A stretch of 10,220 nt of DNA from an uncultured Synergistales bacterium (GTDB lineage: Bacteria > Synergistota > Synergistia > Synergistales > Aminobacteriaceae). A program made the translations under genes and the position numbers. The notes under the pieces are model-generated. The model worked only from the letters and a program-made list of their open reading frames with translations, ran no database searches and had not been told where the DNA came from. Each line of letters begins with the position of its first letter. The first letter of the stretch is position 1. The stretch is taken from positions 1-10,220 of the forward strand of contig CALFXN010000561.1 in assembly GCA_937957815.1 (NCBI GenBank). The letters are read 5' to 3'. Positions 1-6,140 of this stretch are shown in pieces.

Positions 1-1
1 G

Positions 2-268
2 ATTTATTATCTCGCGCCGGGTGACGGTTCGAGACGGATCGCGTTCACGTGCGAAGGCGGCGTCCGACCCTTCTTCTGGTTCGTGGACGGGGAATTCTAC
101 GGAAAGCAGACCGATCCGGGGTCTCTCTTCTGGACGATGGCACAGGGAAAGCACCGTGTGGCGGTGACCGACTCCGCGGGGAGCAGCGCGACGACGTCGT
201 TCGAGGTCGTCAGGATCGGAAAGACCCGGGGGAGAGGGCACGACGGCGACACCCTCTCCCTCGATTGA
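2..268 (+). CDS. pbpC: Penicillin-binding protein 1C, C-terminal end (partial)
   Basis: The reading frame is already open at the window edge and ends at TGA 266-268, so only the last 88 residues are seen. They resemble the C-terminal beta-sandwich domain (BiPBP_C) that follows the transglycosylase and transpeptidase domains of PBP1C, a bifunctional peptidoglycan synthase anchored in the inner membrane. Supporting features are the opening YYLAPGDGSRRIAF, then FFWFVDGEF, then a tryptophan-containing strand and GKHRVAVTDSAG, which matches the usual 'G.H.l.v.D..G' ending. The polar tail after FEVVRI is probably unstructured. The catalytic domains lie outside the window. The stop codon is three bases from the stop of the convergent co-chaperone gene, and I see no hairpin between them. 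The family call rests on this domain alone; another protein with a similar Ig-like tail is possible. Confidence 0.72.
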   Translation: MYYLAPGDGSRRIAFTCEGGVRPFFWFVDGEFYGKQTDPGSLFWTMAQGKHRVAVTDSAGSSATTSFEVVRIGKTRGRGHDGDTLSLD

Positions 269-271
269 TCG

Positions 272-1234
272 CTATTTCGCGCGCTCGACCCGTTCGGCCG
301 GACGAGGTTCGAAAGACGATTCCGAGGCGAGCGCCTCGAAGAGTTCCCGCTCTCTGGGCGTCAGCGATTTCGGGACCGCGATCTCCACGGTGACGAGAAG
401 ATCCCCCGGAAGGGCCCCCTTTCGTCGCGGCAACCCCTTTCCCTTGAGACGGAACGTCTGCCCCCCCTGAGCCCCCTCGGGAAGACGCATCGCCACGCGT
501 CCTCCCGGCGTCCGCACGGGAATGACCCCGCCGAGCGCCGCCTCCCACGGAGCGACCGCAACCGTCGTTTTGAGGTTGTGTCCGTCGAGCGTGAATCCGG
601 CTCCGTCGACGTGAATCGTTATGTAGAGGTCGCCGCCCCCCGGGCCCTTCCCGGCGAGCCGGATACGCGATCCTTCCGTAACGCCCTGAGGCAGGTTCAC
701 GTTGACGGTTTTCCTTTGAGGGACGATCATTCCGTTGTGTCCTGGCTCCCGAGTTTCGTAGGCGATCGACTTCGTACCGCCGGCGATGACCTCGTCAAGC
801 GAGAGAGTCAGCTCGAGTTCGGCGGCTGGGGACTCCTGTCTTCTTCCTCCGGAACGGAAGAGAATGTCGCCGAGATCCACTCCTCCCTGCCCCTGGCCTC
901 CGAAGATCACCCGGAAGAAGTCGCTGAACCCGCCCCACGATTCGTCTCCGGGCTGCCCCCCCGGTCCGCGATGCGTCCATCCGGGCGGCGGCTGGAAGTC
1001 CTGCCCGGTCTGCCAGTTTTCGCCGAGCGTATCGTAACGTCCGCGTTTCCCGGGGTCCTTGAGGACTTCGTACGCTTCGTTGATCTCCCTGTATTTCGCT
1101 TCGGCACCGGGGTCCTTGTTGACATCCGGGTGATATTTCTTCGCGAGCCTCCGGTACGCTTTCCTGATCTGATCTTCGGTCGCGTCCCTTCCGACGCCGA
1201 GAATCTCATAGTAGTTCTTGTAGGCGACACCCAT
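272..1234 (-). CDS. cbpA: Class B J-domain co-chaperone, CbpA/DnaJ type
   Basis: This encodes a 320-residue cytoplasmic Hsp40 that stimulates DnaK ATPase and delivers unfolded clients. The J domain fills residues 7-70, with NYYEILGV at its start and the HPD tripeptide that DnaK requires at residues 35-37. A Gly/Phe/Pro-rich linker follows at about 75-130 ([19 protein letters not shown]). Two C-terminal beta-barrel client-binding domains with [12 protein letters not shown] and [17 protein letters not shown] complete the protein. There is no CXXCXGXG zinc finger, so it is the CbpA-like class and not full DnaJ; CbpA of E. coli is 306 residues. The ATG at 1234 has AAGGATG eight bases upstream and places the J domain at the N terminus. 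It appears to have its own promoter and no grpE or dnaK neighbour in the window. A dnaJ gene name in other annotations would mean the same protein. Confidence 0.93.
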   Translation of the reverse strand: MGVAYKNYYEILGVGRDATEDQIRKAYRRLAKKYHPDVNKDPGAEAKYREINEAYEVLKDPGKRGRYDTLGENWQTGQDFQPPPGWTHRGPGGQPGDESWGGFSDFFRVIFGGQGQGGVDLGDILFRSGGRRQESPAAELELTLSLDEVIAGGTKSIAYETREPGHNGMIVPQRKTVNVNLPQGVTEGSRIRLAGKGPGGGDLYITIHVDGAGFTLDGHNLKTTVAVAPWEAALGGVIPVRTPGGRVAMRLPEGAQGGQTFRLKGKGLPRRKGALPGDLLVTVEIAVPKSLTPRERELFEALASESSFEPRPAERVERAK

Positions 1235-1247
1235 GCGATCACATCCT

Positions 1248-1296
1248 TGACCTATATTGACCTATATGAGTATAGCGTGTTTTTCCCATTCTACAA
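1248..1296 (-). promoter_or_regulatory. Sigma70-like promoter of the co-chaperone gene with tandem 10-bp repeat
   Basis: Read on the minus strand, TTGTAG (1296-1291) and TATACT (1274-1269) are separated by 16 bases. The -10 matches consensus at five of six positions; the -35 at only three. The predicted start of transcription is near 1262, about 28 bases before the ATG. Immediately after the -10 lie two perfect, abutting copies of ATATAGGTCA (1267-1258 and 1257-1248). Their period is one helical turn and they cover the predicted start point, which would suit a repressor or activator. The repeat is seen directly; its role as an operator is inference. Confidence 0.5.
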
Positions 1297-1339
1297 GAGA
1301 CGTTTCCTATTTCTCGCCGACCGAATCCCGCAGAAGCGA

Positions 1340-1370
1340 ACAGGCGATCCCGGAAGGATCGCCTGTCGCG
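1340..1370 (-). terminator. Strong hairpin downstream of isoaspartyl dipeptidase gene
   Basis: CAGGCGATCC at 1341-1350 pairs perfectly with GGATCGCCTG at 1356-1365 around a five-base loop. Four more pairs can form on the outside across a one-base bulge. It begins about 40 bases after the stop codon of the dipeptidase gene. The bases after it on the minus strand (TTCGCTTCT) are only weakly T-rich, so it is not a textbook intrinsic terminator. It may still end or protect that transcript. Confidence 0.4.
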
Positions 1371-1409
1371 TCGACGATTCGTTCCCTCATCTCGCGAATC
1401 GGAGGGGCG

Positions 1410-2594
1410 CTATTCCCTTTCGAACGTCCCCCGCCGAAGGAGCTTTCCGTCGAGAAAGGCGATCTCCCCGCGCGCGACGACAGCCCTGACGCTCAGGGAG
1501 TTCCGCTCGAGCACGAGGATATCGGCATCCGATCCCGCCTTCAGTTCCCCCTTTCGGGGAAGGCGCATTCGCGTAGCCGGGTTTCGCGTACACAGAGAAA
1601 GCGCGTCTCCGAGCGGAAGCCCGCATCGCAGGACGAGTTCGGCCATCGCGTCGTGCAGGCTCGCCGGGTTTCCGACGTCCATGCCCGTGAATTCCATCCG
1701 CTCGTTGAACGACGGGAGACTGCCGTTCCCATCGGTGCTCATCGAGATTCTGTCGAGCGGCGTTCCGGCTTCGAGACATCGCATGACCGCGTCGGGCGCC
1801 GACAGCGAGATTCCGGCACGTCCCCCGCCTCCACTCGTGGTGATGTCGAGGCAGCCGCCGCGAAGCGCCCATTCGATCGCCTCGTCGAGAAGGGCTCGGT
1901 TCCTGCCGCAATGCGTCGGCAACACCTGGGTCAGCGGAATGTCCGTCTCACCGATGGCATCGTAAATGGGACGGAATCCGGTCTTTTCGGACCCCATGTG
2001 GACGACCGACATGCCACCCTTGCCCGAGAGGATTCCCCCGCGACGTGTCTCCGATATCGTCCGGCGGATCGTCTCTTCTGAAGGATGGGACCCTCTGTGA
2101 TCCGAAAGAGCCATCTTCGTCCCGATGACCTTATCGATAAACATGATATCGCCGAGGGCGCTTCCCGTGATCGTCGGCCCCGGAAGCTGGTACGCGCCCG
2201 TGAGGATCCACGCGCTGACGCCTTCCCGATCGAGCCCGAGGGCCTTCATGAGAAGTTCCTGCAGGCAACGCCCGACCCCGTCCGTCCCGAGCATCCCGAC
2301 GACGCTCGTGATTCCGGCGCGGAAAAGGGTTCCCGCCGTCACCGGAGGCGTCCGGAATTCCGGTCCGCCTTCGCCGCCAGCGCCGTTGATGTGGTTGTGC
2401 TGGTCCACAAGTCCCGGAACGACGCAACACCCTCCGGCGTCGATCACGCGGACGTTCGCATCGACTCCACGCACGGCCTCCCCGGAGATATCCGGGGCCA
2501 CGGAATGAACGGTCCCGCCGAAGACAAGGATATCAGCCAATCCAGCGGGATCGGGCGTAAACACTTCTCCACCGCATATCAGAAGACTCTTCAA
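1410..2594 (-). CDS. iadA: Isoaspartyl dipeptidase (beta-aspartyl dipeptidase), amidohydrolase superfamily
   Basis: The enzyme cleaves beta-linked L-isoaspartyl dipeptides, which arise from protein damage, releasing aspartate. It is a cytoplasmic binuclear zinc TIM-barrel enzyme. Numbered from the start chosen here, the residues known from E. coli IadA are all present: H66 and H68 in DQHNHING, E75, Y135 in TGAYQLP, bridging lysine K160 in VIGTKMALSDHR, R167, H199, H228 and R231 in PTHCGRN, and the catalytic aspartate D288 in STDGNGS. These sit two to three positions from their E. coli counterparts. The start is uncertain. No ATG is near; TTG at 2594 gives MKSLLICGG with GGGGG ten bases upstream. 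GTG 2600 and TTG 2618 are the in-frame alternatives. It is the last gene of the catabolic cluster, 70 bases after the creatininase-family gene. Several other amidohydrolases share the fold, but the full residue set makes this assignment firm. Confidence 0.92.
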   Translation of the reverse strand: MKSLLICGGEVFTPDPAGLADILVFGGTVHSVAPDISGEAVRGVDANVRVIDAGGCCVVPGLVDQHNHINGAGGEGGPEFRTPPVTAGTLFRAGITSVVGMLGTDGVGRCLQELLMKALGLDREGVSAWILTGAYQLPGPTITGSALGDIMFIDKVIGTKMALSDHRGSHPSEETIRRTISETRRGGILSGKGGMSVVHMGSEKTGFRPIYDAIGETDIPLTQVLPTHCGRNRALLDEAIEWALRGGCLDITTSGGGGRAGISLSAPDAVMRCLEAGTPLDRISMSTDGNGSLPSFNERMEFTGMDVGNPASLHDAMAELVLRCGLPLGDALSLCTRNPATRMRLPRKGELKAGSDADILVLERNSLSVRAVVARGEIAFLDGKLLRRGTFERE

Positions 2595-2664
2595 TCGCAC
2601 GCAACCCCCAGCAGTCAAATCTCACCGGCACCCGCAACGGCGGCGCCGATGCCGTCTCCGTTTC

Positions 2665-3432
2665 CTACCGCAACGGAACCGACTGAAACTCCTGCAGGAA
2701 GTCGCAGAAGTACTCCGTCATGGTCGCAAACATCTCGTCGCCCCACTCTTTCGAGGCCTTCGCCGGATCATCCGGCCCGCCGAAGGCGCCGCTCGTTTCG
2801 ACATCGCACACGTCCCTGACGATACGGAACGTTCCCTTGCCGAACCTGACCTGCGTCAGATGCGTGTTTCGCAGCGAGTCGCCGAGATGATTGACGCGTC
2901 CCCGGAAAAACGTCTCCATATCGACCGTTCCAGGCCGTATCGACATCATCATGGACGCTTCCTGCCCCATTCCGTGCCCGCCGACCCAGTCCGGATTCAG
3001 CTGTCCCGCGATGCTCCACCAGTCGGCGACGGCCGCGAGTCCGCCCTCCCGATAGATGAAAAGCGCTGCCGCATCGAGTGCCGGACCATTCCCGCCGTGA
3101 CCGTTCAGGAAGAAGAACTTCCGGGCCCCGTGGCGCATCATTGCTTCCGCTATCCGCCGCAGGACGAGGGTGAGGGCGTCCGTTCCGATGTCAATCGTCC
3201 CGGCGAAGCCAATGTGATACGGACATACGCCGTACGGCATGGCCGGAAGGACGAGGACGTCGTCCGGCATACGTTCCTCTATCCTGCGGGCGAACGCGTC
3301 GGGAATCAGAAAATCCGTCCCGAGCGGCCCGATCGGACCGTGCTGTTCGACACTTCCGAGCGGGATCAGGACGAGCGGGCATGATCCCATGCATTCTCCG
3401 GCACGTTTCCACGTCATATTTTCCAGATACAT
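2665..3432 (-). CDS. Creatininase-family amidohydrolase
   Basis: This 255-residue cytoplasmic protein has the length of the creatininase family, metal-dependent hydrolases of cyclic or linear amides. The family metal-ligand pattern is visible: E29 and H31 in GSVEQHGP, D40 in GTDFLIP, H112 in NGHGGN, and E158 in HGMGQEAS. The family includes creatinine amidohydrolase, a formamidopyrimidine deformylase and MftE, so the substrate cannot be read from sequence. Its place between a sodium symporter and isoaspartyl dipeptidase suggests an amide or cyclic imide related to aspartyl peptides (inference). ATG 3432 was chosen because AAAGGAGG lies eight bases before it. The open frame extends to an ATG at 3513, but that extension runs through the terminator hairpin and is not plausible coding. 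No promoter is visible in the 35 bases between that terminator and this gene. Confidence 0.88.
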   Translation of the reverse strand: MYLENMTWKRAGECMGSCPLVLIPLGSVEQHGPIGPLGTDFLIPDAFARRIEERMPDDVLVLPAMPYGVCPYHIGFAGTIDIGTDALTLVLRRIAEAMMRHGARKFFFLNGHGGNGPALDAAALFIYREGGLAAVADWWSIAGQLNPDWVGGHGMGQEASMMMSIRPGTVDMETFFRGRVNHLGDSLRNTHLTQVRFGKGTFRIVRDVCDVETSGAFGGPDDPAKASKEWGDEMFATMTEYFCDFLQEFQSVPLR

Positions 3433-3467
3433 GATACCAGCCTCCTTTGAGAGACGAAACCACCTTG

Positions 3468-3510
3468 AAAAAAGACGGCCCGCCCCGGGGGAATAAGGCG
3501 GGTCGTCTTT
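3468..3510 (-). terminator. Intrinsic terminator after the symporter gene
   Basis: On the minus strand a 14-base arm (3510-3497) pairs with 3484-3471 with a single A.C mismatch. The loop is 12 bases and a run of six Ts spans 3473-3468. The hairpin begins 13 bases after the symporter stop codon. It is oriented for minus-strand transcripts; on the plus strand no comparable T-run follows. Because the next gene starts 35 bases later with no visible promoter, it may act as a partial terminator that lowers expression of the two enzymes relative to the transporter. Confidence 0.85.
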
Positions 3511-3522
3511 CATGAGAGGGTG

Positions 3523-5007
3523 TTACTCCAGTTCGAAGTGACGCCTTATTGTCGACTCGGAATTCGGAGAGGTCGCGAGGCTCACGACATAGTGAACGAG
3601 CATCGCGATGCACCAGGAAACGAGAAGGGGATTGAATCCCAGAGCCCAGGACTTGAAGTGCATCGAGATAACGATGTACACGGCCACGCCGACCACTACG
3701 GAGGCTATCGCGCCCTGTTTCGTCGCCCGTTTCCAGTACATCCCCATCAGGATCGGCGCCGCCCAGATGCCGAGACCGCCGAAGGCGAAGAGGACGAGCT
3801 TGAATATCGTCCCGGGCCGCGAGATTCCGAAAACGATCGCCACGATGCCGATGACGATGGTAACGTACCGCGAGAGGCGGAATATGTCGGCATCGGAGGC
3901 GTTTTTGTTGACGATCTTCTGGTAGATGTCACGCGTGATCGCGCCCGTCGAAACGATGAGCAGGCTGTCGATCGTCGACATTCCCGCCGCGACGATTCCC
4001 GCAATGAGAAGCGCAGAGAAGACGGGGCTGATCTGTTGCTGCAGAATGAGCGGGACGACGAAGTCGATCTGCTTCCCCTCAAGTCCGGGGATCGACACGA
4101 TCGCGTTCACTCCGGCCCATTCGATGAGCGTCGCCGCGAGCCACATGCCTATCGTCCCGAGAATGACGGCCTTGAACATGACCTTGTAATCCTTCATGGC
4201 GAAAAATTTCGTGGAAAGCGACGGCTGACCGATCGAAAAGAAGCTCCACATGACGATCATCGAGACGTAGTTGCCCCAGCCATAAACGCCGCCGATGCCT
4301 GGGTGGCTCAGGTAGGCGGGATTCATTTCGAGCAGTTTCCTGTTGATCGCTTCGAACCCCCCGCCGATCCGAACCGAAATGATGAATGTCAAGATCGCCG
4401 TGAGAACCATGAGGCTTCCCTGGATGACGTCGGTCAGCATCGCCCCCCTGATGCCGCCGGACATGCAGTAGATAATGACGATGACGCCCATCAGGACGAT
4501 GCCGACCCATTCAGGCTGCCCGGTGAACGTCCGCCAGATGATTCCGGCTCCGATCGTCTGCGCCCCCATGAGCGGAATCATGAAAACGACCATCATGACC
4601 GCGAGAAGGCTGCGGATTCCGTCGGACTCGTACCGATCGGCGAGATAGTCCGCCATCGTCAGGAATCCGTACCTGTGCCCGAGCCGGATGAGCTTTCTTC
4701 CGATGAGCAGCGCTGGGATGATCATGCTGAAAACGAGCCCGGGGACTGAAATCGTGAGTCCCGCATACCCGACCTTGTAACACGTCGCCGGGCATCCCAT
4801 GAACGTGCTCATGCTGTACTGCGTCGCGAAATACGCAAGGCCGCTGACGACCGCACCCGCCTTGCCGTTCATGACGAAAAATTCGCCGAGCGTCGTCGTC
4901 TTCTTCGAAGCGACATACCCGATCCACGCCATAATCACGAAATACCCGCCGAGAACCGTGAAGAACACTCCCGGAACCGGCGATATCAGTTTCGAAACGG
5001 CATCCAT
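3523..5007 (-). CDS. Sodium:solute symporter (SSS family), PanF-like
   Basis: This encodes a 494-residue inner-membrane sodium-coupled transporter with about 13 hydrophobic segments; E. coli PanF (sodium/pantothenate symporter) has 483 residues. Family marks include the first helix (VFFTVLGGYFVIMAWIG), GEFFVMNGK at about 41-49, the loop motif SGGIRGAMLTDVIQG at 183-197, and MSTIDSLLIVSTGAI at 343-357. The last contains the Ser/Thr pair of the conserved sodium site. ATG 5007 is preceded by GGAGGG at good spacing. It begins 12 bases after the small-subunit gene, matching the yhdT-panF pairing of E. coli, and ends just before a strong terminator. Close relatives carry pantothenate, proline, sugars or monocarboxylates, so the substrate is open. 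The linked hydrolases favour a carboxylate, amide or peptide-like compound over a vitamin (inference). Confidence 0.9.
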   Translation of the reverse strand: MDAVSKLISPVPGVFFTVLGGYFVIMAWIGYVASKKTTTLGEFFVMNGKAGAVVSGLAYFATQYSMSTFMGCPATCYKVGYAGLTISVPGLVFSMIIPALLIGRKLIRLGHRYGFLTMADYLADRYESDGIRSLLAVMMVVFMIPLMGAQTIGAGIIWRTFTGQPEWVGIVLMGVIVIIYCMSGGIRGAMLTDVIQGSLMVLTAILTFIISVRIGGGFEAINRKLLEMNPAYLSHPGIGGVYGWGNYVSMIVMWSFFSIGQPSLSTKFFAMKDYKVMFKAVILGTIGMWLAATLIEWAGVNAIVSIPGLEGKQIDFVVPLILQQQISPVFSALLIAGIVAAGMSTIDSLLIVSTGAITRDIYQKIVNKNASDADIFRLSRYVTIVIGIVAIVFGISRPGTIFKLVLFAFGGLGIWAAPILMGMYWKRATKQGAIASVVVGVAVYIVISMHFKSWALGFNPLLVSWCIAMLVHYVVSLATSPNSESTIRRHFELE

Positions 5008-5019
5008 TCCGCTTCCCTC

Positions 5020-5258
5020 CTACTTTTCGTCAAACTCGTGATATTCGGGCCGTTTCATCGCCTGTATGTAAAAAACGAAGATCAGGAACATCGCGACAAG
5101 CGTATGACCCGTCCAGCCGACGATAAGAGCGGAAGTCCCCAAAGGGACGGAATATACCGTTCGACGTAGAAAAACGGCAAAGGAATCATAATGACGACAA
5201 AAAGGACCGTGAAAACCCAGAACCATTTCTTCTCGAAAGCGTTGCTGAATACATCCAT
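5020..5258 (-). pseudogene. yhdT: YhdT-like small symporter-associated membrane protein, frameshifted
   Basis: Starting at ATG 5258, with GGAGGGG eight bases upstream, the frame reads MDVFSNAFEKKWFWVFTVLF and a first membrane helix up to PSLWGLPLL. It then continues out of frame to a TGA at 5082-5084, giving 58 residues. The neighbouring frame continues naturally as IVGWTGHTLVAMFLIFVFY, a second helix, and ends KRPEYHEFDEK at TAG 5022-5020. Joined, the two halves make about 79 residues with two helices, the layout of YhdT (DUF997), found beside panF-type symporters. One base is missing near 5120, where CTCTTATC would need to be CTCTTTATC or similar. Both halves look well conserved and the gene abuts an intact symporter. 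A sequencing or assembly error, a very recent mutation or a programmed -1 shift are all possible; the site has no classic slippery heptamer. Confidence 0.8.
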
Positions 5259-5356
5259 GGAACCGACCCCTCCTTCGACAGATCAGGAAGCCTTCGGCAG
5301 TACGCGCAAACAGCATCGGTCAAAACGAAGAATCGGTCGACGCGGCCTCACCTCTC

Positions 5357-6061
5357 TCAGCGGGGAAGAAACCTCACGTGATACGTCGCCCGGAGATGCT
5401 GGACGATCTGTTCGCGGGCGGCGTCGGGATCTTTTCTCTCGAGCGCGTCGATGATTCCGGCGTGCTCCAGATGACTGACGTGGTGGTCCAGGCGCCGCGT
5501 TCCCTCCACTCCGAAGGAATAGAACCACCCGAGATAGAAGGTATAGAGCTGGGAGCGCCAGTAAACCTGCGTCACGTAGCGTTCGAGATACACGTTTCTG
5601 CTCATGGAGGCGATGAGGAAATGAAACTTCCTGTTGAGCTCGGCGTATTCCTCCCGCGTGGCGGATTCGAACGTTTCACGCTCCAGGCGGTTCAGAAGCC
5701 TGAGCTCTTCGATCTCCTCCGGAAGGCCCTTGAGAGCAGCAAGCCGGGCGGCCTGCCCTTCGATCGCCTCGCGGGCCTGGAACACCTGTTCCATGTCTTC
5801 GGGAGTCAGGATCGGAACGGCATACCCCTTCTGTCCCCTGTTCTTCTCGAGGATGCCTTCTGAGAGGCATCGGCTGATCGCATGCCGGATCGGAGTCCGG
5901 CTCAACCCGAGCTCCTGCGACAGGGCGGGCTCGTAGATCCGGTCCCCGGGACGGACCCTGTGGGAAACAATGGCCGCTATGATGTGGCGAAACGCTCTTT
6001 CGTCCGCATTAAGCCTTTCCTTCAGGATCGTCGCCTCCTGTGGACACAAAAATGGATCCAT
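5357..6061 (-). CDS. GntR-family transcriptional regulator, FCD (FadR) subfamily
   Basis: This 234-residue DNA-binding regulator has an N-terminal winged helix at about residues 20-85, with the recognition region ALSQELGLSRTPIRHAI at 46-62 and the wing NRGQKGYAVP. An all-helical FCD effector domain follows at about 90-230. FCD proteins bind a metal through a D-x-x-x-H motif and two later histidines; here H147, H200 and H222 are present, but the usual aspartate is asparagine (N143), so metal or ligand binding may differ. It lies between glycerate kinase and the symporter genes on the same strand and probably controls one or both. The start is debatable. ATG 6061 would be only about seven bases from the predicted transcription start. 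No ribosome site precedes it at usable distance except one inside the promoter. An AGGAGG inside the frame, eight bases before a CTG codon, could instead serve a shorter form beginning at about residue 13. Confidence 0.88.
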   Translation of the reverse strand: MDPFLCPQEATILKERLNADERAFRHIIAAIVSHRVRPGDRIYEPALSQELGLSRTPIRHAISRCLSEGILEKNRGQKGYAVPILTPEDMEQVFQAREAIEGQAARLAALKGLPEEIEELRLLNRLERETFESATREEYAELNRKFHFLIASMSRNVYLERYVTQVYWRSQLYTFYLGWFYSFGVEGTRRLDHHVSHLEHAGIIDALERKDPDAAREQIVQHLRATYHVRFLPR

Positions 6062-6063
6062 TT
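6050..6063. promoter_or_regulatory. 14-bp perfect palindrome over the regulator start codon (putative operator)
   Basis: AAATGGATCCATTT is its own reverse complement over all 14 bases. It covers the ATG of the GntR gene and lies about 5-18 bases downstream of the predicted transcription start, where a bound protein would block initiation or early elongation. GntR-family proteins bind palindromes and often repress themselves. The palindrome is seen; its use as an operator is inference. I found no second full copy in the window. Confidence 0.4.
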
Positions 6064-6067
6064 ACGG

Positions 6068-6103
6068 CTGTCATTTTATATCTTCCCTCCTGTGTCATGT
6101 CAA
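6068..6103 (-). promoter_or_regulatory. Near-consensus sigma70 promoter of the GntR regulator
   Basis: On the minus strand the -35 is a perfect TTGACA (6103-6098), the spacer is 17 bases, and the -10 is TATAAA (6080-6075). This is the best promoter in the window. Transcription should begin near 6068. A GGAGGG followed by an ATG at 6074 lies inside this promoter; it would open a 21-codon frame ending at TAA, but it would be read only from a transcript starting farther upstream, such as one from glycerate kinase. Confidence 0.7.
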
Positions 6104-6140
6104 GAACATCTTCAGAACGGTCGACGAATTCCGCGTTGCA

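Noticed and set aside
578..2081. Plus-strand open frames opposite the co-chaperone and isoaspartyl dipeptidase genes
   Set aside because: They carry no recognisable motifs, while the minus-strand frames have complete family signatures.
3433..3513. 27-residue N-terminal extension of the creatininase-family protein starting at ATG 3513
   Set aside because: It runs through both arms of the terminator hairpin, while ATG 3432 has an ideal ribosome site and matches the family's N terminus.
3520..4749. Long plus-strand open frame of 409 codons opposite the symporter
   Set aside because: Its product is rich in Asp, Arg, His and Glu with no domain, the usual shadow of a hydrophobic membrane protein in GC-rich DNA.
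5297..5323. Possible promoter before the small symporter subunit (TTGACC and TACTGC)
   Set aside because: The spacer is only 15 bases and the -10 is poor; transcription from the regulator promoter is as likely.
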